Positions 31,323-39,794 of a DNA stretch of 64,000 nt are shown one piece after another; the first letter of the stretch is position 1, and each line of letters begins with the position of its first letter. The translations under genes were made by a program, and so were the position numbers. The DNA comes from a virus. The stretch covers positions 248,001-312,000 of IMG/VR virus record IMGVR_UViG_3300027985_000843. One strand, given 5' to 3'. The notes under the pieces were generated by a model. The model saw only the letters and a program-made list of their open reading frames with translations. It did no database searches and was not told where the DNA came from.

Positions 31323-34030
31323 CAATCCAGCTCCATCATGAAGTCGAAGAGGCTCATCTGTTCTTGCCGGACCTTCTCCCGACCCAGAACGATGTCCATC
31401 CGTTTGGTGGCAATGTCGCAAGCATGCGGGTCCTTGTCGATGCCGATGTAGTTTACACCTTCCAGACAGGCAGCATGCAGAGTCGATCCCGAACCACAGT
31501 AGGGGTCGAGAACGGTGCCGCCCTTGACACACACGAGACGAACGAGCCATCTCATGAGTTCGAGGGGCTTCTTGGTTGGATGGTCGTTCTCGATCAACCC
31601 TTCCAAGGTGAACTCCTTGGGCGATGGCTTGGCGACGTACCGAAAAGGAGCATCAGGCTCTTGGAACTGGCCGTAGAAGCGGGAGGCCCCTCCGGAGTCC
31701 TTGGTGCAGGTCGAGGGAATTGTACCATCAGCATCATCAGAGGATGCTCCGTGGTACCCCATACCTTTATTCTGAGCCCCTGAATACCCTGCCCTGAGTT
31801 CTCCACTCTGCTCATCCAGTTCCTTGACCGGGCACCCATCGACGCACTCCCACACGGGGATCTCTTCCTGCCCGTTTTCGTCCCCCGTCTGCGTCGACGT
31901 GTACTCGTGACCGGCCCCGCCGCCGAACGGCTTGGCCCCATCGTCGAACCGGTTGATGACGGGAGCGTCGACCTTCCTATGGCCGACGACCTTGCAGTCC
32001 GGATGGTGCGTCAGGGCCGCGTTGGGGGGCCACCGACCCTCGGGTGTGTCATCGCCCTCGAACTGAGGGTAGAACCTGGAGGCCCCGCCCTCGTCTGCGT
32101 AGACACGACTCAGATGCTCACGGTCCTCACCGAGAAACGTCGATTTGGAAGACTTGTCCGTCCCAGGGTGATCATGCACCTGGTTCGGATCGGCCCGGCC
32201 CGTGAGCGTTGAAGGACGATCCCCGCTCTGCTCATCGAGGGCAGCTACGGGGCAGCCGGGAACACACTCCCAGGCTTCGACCGTTTCGGTACCGTCTTCG
32301 TCAGCATGGCCCACCAAGGATCTGGTTTGAAACTTCCCGTACGCGTACTTGGTAGTGTCTGACTCAATCTTGTTGCCAGGATTGTTGGAAAGAACCTTCT
32401 TCGTCCCCACCTTCCGGCAATCCGGGTGATGAGCAAGCACGCCGTTCGTAGGCCATCGGCCTGCCTCGGTCACTTCACTGGCCCCGCTCAGGTCAGAGGC
32501 GTTCTTCCACGAATTGCCTCGTACCCCGCCCTTGGCCCGAACCGCCTCGACCTGGGCCTTGTGCGCTTCGAAGTCTTCCTTGCTCGCATGCTTGATGCGG
32601 CACGCATCAATGTTCAGGGCGCCGGTACCGTACTTCAGCACATTGTCTGTGACAGTGCCCTCGCAAGGCTTCCGGAAGACGAGAATTGGTTCCCAGCAGG
32701 GCTTGAGCCCCGTACCCTTGCCATCGTGAAGCTTGGCTTCTGCCGTGGCTGGCTCCGTGACCTCTCGTGTGTCCTCGGCTGCCCTGGGGAGGTCGCCGGG
32801 GGACATCGCCCGCGAGTGCTTGTTGGCCCGAGCAGCGTACGGGCTCTTACCAAGCACCTTCCGCTTCGCCCCGGCCTTCTTGTCGATTTGTTTCGAAATG
32901 TTCGTGCTCTTGGGCATGCCCGAGTTACCCGTCACAAAAATCAAATCTCCTCGACGGGCAACGAAAGCTCCCGTGGGGACAGTCACGCACCAAACAGGGC
33001 CTTGGTAGGGAACTCGTCCGAACCTCGCCAAATGGGGAGAGGCGAACCGTGATGCTCCTCTGTCCACGCAACACGGCCCTTGTGTCCGTGCTTCGCCCAC
33101 TCTCTGCCGCGAACCACCCCGTTGCACTTGCTCGAACAGAATACCTGACGAATTCCCTTCCGAACCCAACATCTCTGACGATAAAACGGACGGCCGCACT
33201 GAGAACAAGTCAGAAGAACTTTCCCCTTGTGTTCCGAGGCAGGCTTCTTCGTAGTTTTCCGAGCCCTGGATACAAGTTCGTAGTGACATTGAGGCGAGCA
33301 AGTCTCCCGACGTGCTTCCTTGGCATCGAGCACTTTGAAGGGTGTCGAGCAAACCTTGCAAGTCTTCGATAAGGGGTACTTCCGCTTGGGCATGGACTTC
33401 CTGGGCTGAGACGATCTTCCACTCCCCACCATGAAGCATCACCACACGGTGATCTGGTGTCACGTCGTAGCATCCTTGGTCCGGCAGTTCAACCCTGACC
33501 ATAGGCCCACTGTGATGGTGAGCATGAACTTCTCGGACAGGCTGCCAGTCAAAGCTACCGTCTTTCGGGTCGAAGCCCAACAGACGAATTCCCGAACGCA
33601 CTTCTTCAGAAAACACCCAACCAGAGGGTGTCAGCACCTGTACATCCGGAGTCAGGCACCCGTAGTTCCAGGCGAGGCCCGGGTACAAGTCCTCGATGGA
33701 ATCTCGATTTTCGAAACCGGCCGCTCGAAGGCCCATGCTGATGATGTCCCACGTTCGAGTGCCACCGAAAGACAGTACGTGGCCTCCGGGCTTGAGGACG
33801 CGGTAGCCTTCCTTCCACACGAGAACGGAAGGGATCTCCCAGTTGGCGCCCATGAAGTCACCACCGGTGTCAAGGTCAGCTCCCTGCAAATACGCAATGA
33901 GCTGTTCCAACGTGATCTTCTTGTTCCCGAGGCCATAAGGCACGTCGGTCACAATGGCATCAACGGAGTTGTCGGGGAGGGTTCTGAGGACTTCGAGAGA
34001 GGTCCCGCAAAGGATAGTGTTGAGTTCCAC
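31322..34030 (-). CDS. DNA methyltransferase (N4/N6) with intein
   Basis: 902 aa. Extein parts: motif IV-type TDVPYG near residue 50, C-terminal target/linker repeats (HHPDC, WECV, ELDEQSG occur twice) and SAM motif DPYCGSGST near residue 830. An intein of about 245 residues interrupts it: it begins Cys-Leu-Thr after WNYG, has block B TPDHRV, and ends FVTGN before a Ser +1 residue. The terminal His is replaced by Gly. The central endonuclease zone is low-complexity here because another frame codes a zinc-finger protein. ATG is 16 nt from GGTGTA (34041-34046). Confidence 0.85.
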   Translation of the reverse strand: MELNTILCGTSLEVLRTLPDNSVDAIVTDVPYGLGNKKITLEQLIAYLQGADLDTGGDFMGANWEIPSVLVWKEGYRVLKPGGHVLSFGGTRTWDIISMGLRAAGFENRDSIEDLYPGLAWNYGCLTPDVQVLTPSGWVFSEEVRSGIRLLGFDPKDGSFDWQPVREVHAHHHSGPMVRVELPDQGCYDVTPDHRVVMLHGGEWKIVSAQEVHAQAEVPLIEDLQGLLDTLQSARCQGSTSGDLLASMSLRTCIQGSENYEEACLGTQGESSSDLFSVRPSVLSSEMLGSEGNSSGILFEQVQRGGSRQRVGEARTQGPCCVDRGASRFASPHLARFGRVPYQGPVWCVTVPTGAFVARRGDLIFVTGNSGMPKSTNISKQIDKKAGAKRKVLGKSPYAARANKHSRAMSPGDLPRAAEDTREVTEPATAEAKLHDGKGTGLKPCWEPILVFRKPCEGTVTDNVLKYGTGALNIDACRIKHASKEDFEAHKAQVEAVRAKGGVRGNSWKNASDLSGASEVTEAGRWPTNGVLAHHPDCRKVGTKKVLSNNPGNKIESDTTKYAYGKFQTRSLVGHADEDGTETVEAWECVPGCPVAALDEQSGDRPSTLTGRADPNQVHDHPGTDKSSKSTFLGEDREHLSRVYADEGGASRFYPQFEGDDTPEGRWPPNAALTHHPDCKVVGHRKVDAPVINRFDDGAKPFGGGAGHEYTSTQTGDENGQEEIPVWECVDGCPVKELDEQSGELRAGYSGAQNKGMGYHGASSDDADGTIPSTCTKDSGGASRFYGQFQEPDAPFRYVAKPSPKEFTLEGLIENDHPTKKPLELMRWLVRLVCVKGGTVLDPYCGSGSTLHAACLEGVNYIGIDKDPHACDIATKRMDIVLGREKVRQEQMSLFDFMMELD
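32983..33393 (-). CDS. zinc-finger (HNH-like) protein nested out of frame in the intein
   Basis: 136 aa from ATG (MPKRKYPL). Two treble-clef pairs, CKVCSTPF...CSPQCH and CSQCGRPF...CSSKCN, are followed by AKHGHKGRVAWTEEHH; this is the N-terminal style of phage HNH homing endonucleases. It occupies the slot where an intein endonuclease normally lies but uses a different frame from the methyltransferase, which stays open. Either both frames are used or the intein endonuclease was replaced by an overlapping free-standing gene. Confidence 0.65.
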   Translation of the reverse strand: MPKRKYPLSKTCKVCSTPFKVLDAKEARRETCSPQCHYELVSRARKTTKKPASEHKGKVLLTCSQCGRPFYRQRCWVRKGIRQVFCSSKCNGVVRGREWAKHGHKGRVAWTEEHHGSPLPIWRGSDEFPTKALFGA

Positions 34031-34039
34031 GCAGGGAAC

Positions 34040-34900
34040 TTACACCGCTTCGCTCATGCGCCAAACGTATTTGTCGAAAACCTTCTTGATTTCCGGCAGA
34101 TACTTCCGAACCCAGTCGGCCATCGATCCCTTGTTGACCTTCACGTCCGGCCACCACTCGTCAGCGATCTGCTGGTTGGTGTACCCGTCGGCCTTGAACT
34201 GGACGTACTGGACCGCGCGGTCGGGATTGCGAGGATCCACTCTCTTGAGGTCCCGGATGAATGCGGCCTCGTCGCCCATCGCATCCAGGCGGTTCACGAT
34301 CCAGGACATGCTGCGAGGGTCCTCGAACTCCATCTTCGGCTGCTCGTCATCCGAGCCCGAGCCGCCGGGGTCCATCGACACCTCTCGCCTCTGCCTTCGG
34401 CCCTGGGCTCTGAGGAAGTCGATGAGCCGGTAGGCGACGAACTTCGCCACATAGGACTCAGCGCTCTTGAGACTGTCTGCGTCGCTGCCGTCGATGTGCA
34501 GCTTGTTGCCCTCAGCGAGCATGAGCATCAGCTCCCCGACGAACTCCTCGGTGAGGTCCTCGGTCTGAAGCTTCTTCCGGATCATGCCGAAGAGCTTGCG
34601 AGCGTATTGGCCGCCGTAGCCTTTGGGGATGAGCTTCCAGGCGTTCCGTCCAGCCCTGACAGCCTTCTCCTGGAGTTCCTCCCCAGGCTGCCCGTTGATG
34701 ACCATGCCGGGGACACCTGCCTTCAGGAACTCGGAGTAGATGATCCGAGCGATCATGTCCTTCGTGCCGTCGTATGCATCGGAGAAGTGTTCCAGCATCA
34801 CACCGAAGCGATACTCGAAGGGCAGGGATGCGTAGATCTTTCGGGCCGTGAGGCTGGCCTGGCTGGCGAGCTTGAGCTGGTTGGCTGACAGTTTCCGCAT
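34040..34900 (-). CDS. sigma-70-family-like factor
   Basis: 286 aa, all helical. The central part resembles sigma region 2 (ESYVAKFVAYRLIDFLRAQGRRQRR) and the C-terminus a region-4 helix-turn-helix (GYTNQQIADEWWPDVKV...MADWVRKYLPEI). The N-terminal 150 residues are divergent. Follows another sigma-like gene. Two phage sigma factors could recognise the two promoter motifs found here (inference). Annotation is by pattern and remains tentative. Confidence 0.6.
   Translation of the reverse strand: MRKLSANQLKLASQASLTARKIYASLPFEYRFGVMLEHFSDAYDGTKDMIARIIYSEFLKAGVPGMVINGQPGEELQEKAVRAGRNAWKLIPKGYGGQYARKLFGMIRKKLQTEDLTEEFVGELMLMLAEGNKLHIDGSDADSLKSAESYVAKFVAYRLIDFLRAQGRRQRREVSMDPGGSGSDDEQPKMEFEDPRSMSWIVNRLDAMGDEAAFIRDLKRVDPRNPDRAVQYVQFKADGYTNQQIADEWWPDVKVNKGSMADWVRKYLPEIKKVFDKYVWRMSEAV
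34041..34046 (-). promoter_or_regulatory. GGTGTA start-proximal motif
   Basis: 16 nt upstream of the methyltransferase ATG; it lies within the last codons of the sigma-like gene upstream. Confidence 0.5.
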
Positions 34901-34947
34901 GAGGTTCCTCTATGCTCCGAGAGGCATAGAAGAACTATAGCCGATCG

Positions 34948-35859
34948 TCAGCCAAACGCAGCCTGTTGTTGCCTCTTCAGACGCTCTTTCGACTTGGCCT
35001 GGGCCTTCTTCACCGCTTCGGTGAGGGAGTAGCCCTGACCTATCAGCGTCAAGGTGTCGATGTTCCGCTGCGGTCCGTCGTTGCAAGATTTGCCCTGCTT
35101 GACGAGAAGGTCCAGCACCTCAGCGCCCTGCTCCGATCCGAGGTCGATGTTCGCCTTCTGGATCTGTCGAGCCAGGTCGATGATGTCCTCACGGTCGAGG
35201 GTCATTGCCTCGGTAATGCTGTCCTCCCAACACGTCTGGTTCTCCAGATCGGCCGAACGGCGATACTCACCAGCAGAGGTCGGGACGAGGCCGGTCGTGT
35301 GAGCGATCGGGTGGTCCCTGTGCTTGCGATTCCGTGTCCGACAGAAGTTCGCAAAGGCGTTGTGGACAGCCTGTTCCAGATACGCCTTGAAGCCCTTGGC
35401 TGTCATTCGAGGGCGGACTCGTTCTGATCGAGTCTTGTCCCCGAGGTAATCCAAGTCCAAGTCGAGGATGTCGACCGTCCAGAAGACAGCGGTGCGCCCA
35501 AACTTCTTGCCAGCAATGGGGTCGATGCAGTGCGGAAACCGGAAGAGCGTGCCCTTCCAAACCCCCTCGGTAATCCCCAAGAACGAGAGTGCTTCCACAG
35601 TGGTCATTGTCATCGGCAGCTTGACAGACCCGGAGGTGTGGAACTTGTTGAGAACATCCGCTGCCATGAGCTTGGTCCAGACGTCTTGGACCAAGTCCTC
35701 GAAGTTACCCTCCACTCGGTTGTAGTTTCGTACCTTCGCGGCCACAAAGGTGCCGTACTGCTCGTACAGTGCCTTGTAGTCCTCCGGCACATCCAGAGGC
35801 TTCTCCGACGTGTACGGAGCCGGTCCCAAAAGGGCCTCATCCCATTCAACATACGCCAT
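34948..35859 (-). CDS. sigma-70-family-like factor
   Basis: 303 aa. Residues 28-70 match sigma region 2 (LYEQYGTFVAAKVRNYNRVEGNFEDLVQDVWTKL split by a turn), followed by an unusual insertion (~75-165), then a helical region with FKAYLEQAVHNAFANFCRTRNRK. The C-terminus is basic and helical. Transcribed from a CCGAAC-17-GTAGTA promoter with a 40-nt leader, so this promoter class may be auto-regulated. Specificity unknown. Confidence 0.6.
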   Translation of the reverse strand: MAYVEWDEALLGPAPYTSEKPLDVPEDYKALYEQYGTFVAAKVRNYNRVEGNFEDLVQDVWTKLMAADVLNKFHTSGSVKLPMTMTTVEALSFLGITEGVWKGTLFRFPHCIDPIAGKKFGRTAVFWTVDILDLDLDYLGDKTRSERVRPRMTAKGFKAYLEQAVHNAFANFCRTRNRKHRDHPIAHTTGLVPTSAGEYRRSADLENQTCWEDSITEAMTLDREDIIDLARQIQKANIDLGSEQGAEVLDLLVKQGKSCNDGPQRNIDTLTLIGQGYSLTEAVKKAQAKSKERLKRQQQAAFG

Positions 35860-35898
35860 AACACCACCCTCTCACTCGGAGTCTGTTTCTCGTGCTCG

Positions 35899-35927
35899 TA
35901 CTACGACAGGGACTCGAAACAGTTCGG
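35899..35927 (-). promoter_or_regulatory. CCGAAC-17-GTAGTA promoter
   Basis: Standard 29-nt geometry; drives the 303-aa sigma-like gene with a leader of about 40 nt. Confidence 0.6.
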
Positions 35928-36005
35928 TAGATTTTTCCCCTACCCCGAGTCTCACTGTCCTAGCCCACCGACGGCCCCAGAGTCAAAGCATTTTTTCTGC
36001 CCGTG

Positions 36006-36043
36006 TCACTTTTTTGGGGACCCTGGAAAAACCAATTGGGTTT
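36006..36043. repeat. repeat copy 2 (CACTTTTTTG...GAAAAAC)
   Basis: Matches 28432-28464 over about 30 positions, including CACTTTTTTG, GACCCT and GGAAAAAC. Confidence 0.5.
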
Positions 36044-36085
36044 CGGATGCTTGCGTAACCCGTTCACCTGCTGTACACAAAAGAG

Positions 36086-36601
36086 GTGAATTTCGAGCGA
36101 ATTCTCACAGAAACTGAGGCCCTGTCGGCAGCGGCTTCTTTCCTCCGAGGTGACGAAGATCTAGATGTGGTGAGACACCACACACGTAGGTCTCTTCAGC
36201 ACCATGGAGGGCGCACATTCCCTGACGAAGTCACTCGCTACGCAATGCATAGGATCCTCGGGGAGGCCATTCCCTCTCCATCCGCCAGGATCCCAACCAG
36301 CCCACTACCGAAACACACACTCTACCGAGCTATCCGGGCATGGCTCACTTGGTGTAACCAAGAGGACCTGGCTCCTGCTCTTGAGGACCTCGACCAGCTG
36401 GGCCGGATGATCACCAAGAAGTCCCGGAAGGACAATCTCCGTATGCTCACCCTGCGGCCCTGGGTTCAAGCCATCGAGGCTCTTCTGTCAGATCAGACCG
36501 AGAAGTCGCAGCTTCTGTTCCGCCGATCTGTTGAGCTGGGAAGCCAGTATGGCACCGAGCCCGTCACCCAGTGGATCTACGTCGCTTCTTTCATTCGCTG
36601 A
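36086..36601 (+). CDS. uncharacterised helical protein
   Basis: 171 aa from GTG, with an AAGAGG ribosome site just upstream. Mostly helical, with conserved-looking TLYRAIRAWLTWCNQ and ending VASFIR. No domain recognised. First gene of the plus-strand block after the sigma-like genes. Confidence 0.6.
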   Translation: MNFERILTETEALSAAASFLRGDEDLDVVRHHTRRSLQHHGGRTFPDEVTRYAMHRILGEAIPSPSARIPTSPLPKHTLYRAIRAWLTWCNQEDLAPALEDLDQLGRMITKKSRKDNLRMLTLRPWVQAIEALLSDQTEKSQLLFRRSVELGSQYGTEPVTQWIYVASFIR

Positions 36602-37140
36602 ATTCGTGTTCGTGTTCGTGTCATCTACTACTATGTGATTCGCATCGTTCTCACTGTCGTTCGTACGATTGCTGGGGTTGTTGTTTTTGGCTTGGGTATT
36701 GGTATTTGGGGTTCCAGGTTTCGGAAAGATCTTCCAAATGACCTCTTCTCCTAAAGAGAAGAGGTCTAGATCAAGATCACTTGATCCAAGTTCCATTTGG
36801 AGCGAGAGAGCAGAGGAGGCTGTCTCACGCATTCCCTTACTTCGTCCGCCACCCTCATGGGGTGTAGAGAACGACAGACCGATCCTGTCTGTCGATCCTC
36901 GCCGGTCCATTGGCCCCTTGGCTCCAGAACGGGGGTACAGATCGTCGGCACGGCATCCAGAGCCGAAGCTCTGGCCTGGACAGTTGGACTGCTTACGCAG
37001 AACGCCCTGAAGCTTGCTCTCGGCAGCGTTCTGGCTCCCTCTTCGGGAGATATGGCGAGTCCTGGCAACCACGATCGTGCACCATACACCAACGCGACCG
37101 GTGTATGGTTAAATTTGTTGTCGACCTTCTCGGAGGAAGC
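36602..37140. other. 539-nt region with weak coding potential
   Basis: Base use changes abruptly to T-rich at 36600-36730. A plus-strand frame from TTG 36669 to 37010 (113 aa, hydrophobic N-terminus) and a 39-aa membrane-like frame from GTG 36635 are possible, as is an Asn-rich antisense frame. None has a convincing ribosome site. A GGTGTA motif at 37100 precedes the next gene. Confidence 0.35.
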
Positions 37141-37461
37141 ATGCTCAGCGTAGTAAAGCTGCTGGAAGTAAAGGGCGAGCCCCGAATCAAATTGGACCTG
37201 CCGGATTCCCTGCGAGTCGGCGATCCACTGGCATTGAAGTTCAGGGTGGTCAGAACCAATGAAGGTGGCCGGACCGAGGAGCTTCAAGTGGACACTCGGT
37301 TCCGGGTCAAGGCCATCGGCGTAGATGCCTCTGAGGGGCCCTCAAGGCGGCTCCTGAGCGTCGAACCCATCGAGGGGGTACCCAAGTGGCGGTCGGTCAA
37401 GAAAACGCCGCCTGAGGGCCGTAGGCTGCCTCCATCGAAGTTCCCTAGGACGCCCGTATGA
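37141..37461 (+). CDS. uncharacterised protein
   Basis: 106 aa, beta-rich and basic at the C-terminus (KKTPPEGRRLPPSK). A strong GGAGG site precedes the ATG. The stop overlaps the next ATG. No family recognised. Confidence 0.6.
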   Translation: MLSVVKLLEVKGEPRIKLDLPDSLRVGDPLALKFRVVRTNEGGRTEELQVDTRFRVKAIGVDASEGPSRRLLSVEPIEGVPKWRSVKKTPPEGRRLPPSKFPRTPV

Positions 37462-37772
37462 TGTTCGAACCCGAGCGGACCGTCGAGCTGAACCCTGATG
37501 AGCCTCTGTCGATCTGGATGCCGGCTCGATACCAGACGACCATCCCGGACTCGTATCGAGGCACACCCCTGGAGATCGTCCAGCAGATGGCCGACAACAT
37601 GCGGCCCGGGCTCGGCATCCACGAAGCCATCAATCTGATCACGAACAGCCTGGCCGAAAGACAGATCGCCCTCCCGGACACGCGTAGGCTGCCGTCCGAA
37701 AAAATCCGAGCTACTGCCTTCGTGGTGACCTTGCTCCTCTTGGGAGTCGCAAGGCACACTCCGAAAGCTTAG
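37458..37772 (+). CDS. uncharacterised protein
   Basis: 104 aa; coupled to the upstream gene by a 4-nt overlap. Contains a possible C-terminal hydrophobic helix (TAFVVTLLLLGVA). No known domain. Ends overlapping the convergent 155-aa gene. Confidence 0.55.
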   Translation: MMFEPERTVELNPDEPLSIWMPARYQTTIPDSYRGTPLEIVQQMADNMRPGLGIHEAINLITNSLAERQIALPDTRRLPSEKIRATAFVVTLLLLGVARHTPKA

Positions 37773-38236
37773 GCTTTCCCGCCCTGCATGACCTGCAACT
37801 CTGGCTGATCCATGGCAGCGGCCACCATCTTCGCGGCCTCTTCCTCGTCTTGACGAATCTGCTGGTAGAAGTTGTCGCCCGTCCCGAGGATATAGTTTGC
37901 CACGGCACCAAAATCGCCGAAATCGAAACTGTGATCAGGGCGCATATCGCGGACGCTCATCTGGTTCTCTTCCACCGGATGCGGACCCACCCAGGTTTCC
38001 ACGAAGATGTTCTGCTTTTCGTATTCTTCGGACATCTGGAAGTGCAGGCAGCGGTGCTTCCAGTCTGGGTGGAACATACGTAAGAGAGCCTTGCCGTCGT
38101 GGACCTCCGTCTCGACGTCGAAGACGTAGCGGTCACCGTCGAAGTCTGCGAAGAGGGGCTCGATTGTTCCTAGGAACCGGACGAGATTCAGTATCTGTTG
38201 GGGCAGCCCGAAGGTCGGGTCAGCACACGCTTGCAT
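37769..38236 (-). CDS. uncharacterised acidic protein
   Basis: 155 aa; acidic, alpha/beta, ending in a helical QQIRQDEEEAAKMVAAAMDQ tail. Transcribed from a CCGAAC-GTAGTA promoter with a leader containing AAGGAG. Function unknown. Confidence 0.65.
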   Translation of the reverse strand: MQACADPTFGLPQQILNLVRFLGTIEPLFADFDGDRYVFDVETEVHDGKALLRMFHPDWKHRCLHFQMSEEYEKQNIFVETWVGPHPVEENQMSVRDMRPDHSFDFGDFGAVANYILGTGDNFYQQIRQDEEEAAKMVAAAMDQPELQVMQGGKA

Positions 38237-38257
38237 GGATGTCTCCTTTCCTGCCTG

Positions 38258-38287
38258 TACTACGACACCACCGGGGGCAATGTTCGG
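38258..38287 (-). promoter_or_regulatory. CCGAAC-18-GTAGTA promoter
   Basis: Spacer one nt longer than the others; followed by an AAGGAG ribosome site and the ATG at 38236. Confidence 0.55.
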
Positions 38288-38695
38288 TCAGGGTCGGACG
38301 AAAACCACTCGGCGCACGTTGTAGGTTCTTGTGGCGGATGTGCCCGGGCCGTAATAGGACGTGGTCGTGCCCGTGGCGGTCGTGTAGGCGGCCGTGTAGC
38401 TTCCGACGATCACCACCGTCTGGATGGGCCTCTGGACGGGCGGTTGCATTTGCAGCTCCTTCACCTTGGCGGCGAGGAGCCCGAGGATCTTGAATTTCTC
38501 CTCGGCGGTCGGATCGTCTTGGTTGTGGTCCGGATGGTACTTGAGGGCCAGCTTGCGGAACTGCTTGCGGACGTCCTCTTTGAGCTGCTCCAGGGCCTTG
38601 CACGCGGCCGGGTAGGGCAGCCGTTGGATACCAAGCAACCTCTCAGGGGTGGCGCCCAGCTCTATCTGAATCTGGTGAATGAGACTCGGGTCCAT
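38288..38695 (-). CDS. DnaJ-domain protein
   Basis: 135 aa. J-domain at ~28-75: helix II ([16 protein letters not shown]) and the invariant HPD in [10 protein letters not shown], which stimulates DnaK ATPase. A C-terminal Ala/Thr/Tyr-rich tail ([11 protein letters not shown]) replaces the usual Gly/Phe and zinc regions, so it is a J-only co-chaperone with its own targeting tail. A GroES-like gene at 53.2 kb is the second phage chaperone partner here. Confidence 0.88.
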   Translation of the reverse strand: MDPSLIHQIQIELGATPERLLGIQRLPYPAACKALEQLKEDVRKQFRKLALKYHPDHNQDDPTAEEKFKILGLLAAKVKELQMQPPVQRPIQTVVIVGSYTAAYTTATGTTTSYYGPGTSATRTYNVRRVVFVRP

Positions 38696-38719
38696 CACCA
38701 AGAGGGTAGCACAAGTGAG

Positions 38720-39430
38720 TCAGTGCTTGAGAACCTCTGTGCCCCCGCTCGAATCGTAGCGGCCCCCATCGAAGGGATTCAGCTTCGGCTTCTTCTCGTG
38801 GACGTCGTCCGCTGAGAACCCACTGGTACGAATCTCGGAGGACACAGGGCCCGATGCCCGGTCGCCCGTGTAGTGACCCTCGTACAGGTCGGGCTTGCCC
38901 GTGATCTCGTGGAAACGGATCTGGCAAATGCGCATGCCGGGGTAGAGGCGGACAGGAAACCGGCTCGTCACCTCCAGGGTGTACTGTCCGTCGAACCCAG
39001 GGTCGCCGAAACCGGCCGTCTCATGGATGCTCACGAACAGACGTCCGACGGATGACTTGCCGTCGACAATGGGCGTGTAGTAGTCCGTGCGAACACGCTC
39101 ACGCGTGTGCATCAGATAGCCAACCCCCGGCTGGATGACCCACCCCTTCTTGGGGTCGATCTCAAACTCTCGGACCTCGTACTTCTCTCGTACGTCGAGG
39201 GCTCGCATGACCATGACTTGCAGTGTCGACCCGTCGAAGGGGCCGAGCGACTTGTCTCTTGCCCATGCGTCGGCGCCGTCGAGGAATGTCCAGTCCTTGT
39301 AGACGGACACCTTCGAGCCAAGCGTGAGGTCGAGGGACGTGGGGTTGATGTGCCTGGGGTCGAAGGGGTCCACGAAGATGCGGCCCGCGTCGATCTCCCG
39401 CCTGATCGTCGTACCTGCCAATATCGCCAT
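38720..39430 (-). CDS. dcd: dCTP deaminase-like protein
   Basis: 236 aa. Trimeric dUTPase/dCTP deaminase fold: NPTSLDLTLG near the N-terminus, catalytic/phosphate motif DGKSSVGRLFVSIHETAG, GFGDPGFDGQYTLEV and a C-terminal QIRFHEI strand. Longer than the usual ~190 aa, with extra residues at ~45-75 and a tail. Supplies dUTP for thymidylate synthesis, matching the thymidine kinase. ATG is 17 nt from GGTGTA; divergent from the next gene. Confidence 0.9.
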   Translation of the reverse strand: MAILAGTTIRREIDAGRIFVDPFDPRHINPTSLDLTLGSKVSVYKDWTFLDGADAWARDKSLGPFDGSTLQVMVMRALDVREKYEVREFEIDPKKGWVIQPGVGYLMHTRERVRTDYYTPIVDGKSSVGRLFVSIHETAGFGDPGFDGQYTLEVTSRFPVRLYPGMRICQIRFHEITGKPDLYEGHYTGDRASGPVSSEIRTSGFSADDVHEKKPKLNPFDGGRYDSSGGTEVLKH

Positions 39431-39441
39431 ACCGTGAAGGT

Positions 39442-39468
39442 TACACCGGAAGAATATCGACCGGTGTA
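39442..39468. promoter_or_regulatory. divergent GGTGTA pair
   Basis: One GGTGTA on each strand (39442-39447 minus, 39463-39468 plus), each 17 nt from its gene's ATG: a compact bidirectional promoter between the deaminase and a basic protein. Confidence 0.55.
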
Positions 39469-39479
39469 TGGTGGTCGGC

Positions 39480-39794
39480 ATGTCCAAGCATTCGAAGCAT
39501 TCGAAGGTCAAGCATCAGAACAAGCATCGCGAGAAGAAGTTCTTGGCCGCCATCAAAAGGTGGCAGGAACTAGACGCCGAACTGGACGAGGTCCAGTTGG
39601 CCTATGACGAGGACGCGGCTCAAAAGTTCGCGGCTGTCCGGTGCGAGTTCCCTGACTACGGGGAGAGCATGATTCGGCTAATCGTGAACACCCGAATCAA
39701 CAAGGACCTCAAGCGGAAGCTTCACCGTTGCAACCGTGTGACGGAGGTTGCCCGGATGACAGCCCTCCACTACGTCTACGGTCGCGGCCTCTAG
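39480..39794 (+). CDS. small basic protein
   Basis: 104 aa; N-terminus SKHSKHSKVKHQNKHREKK is strongly basic, then helical (ELDAELDEVQLAYDED). Could bind nucleic acid. ATG selected at 39480 by spacing from GGTGTA; an in-frame ATG at 39468 would overlap the motif. Confidence 0.6.
   Translation: MSKHSKHSKVKHQNKHREKKFLAAIKRWQELDAELDEVQLAYDEDAAQKFAAVRCEFPDYGESMIRLIVNTRINKDLKRKLHRCNRVTEVARMTALHYVYGRGL

Noticed and set aside
36488-37072. 194-aa minus-strand frame, Asn-rich
   Set aside because: Antisense to the better supported 171-aa gene, with composition typical of a shadow frame.
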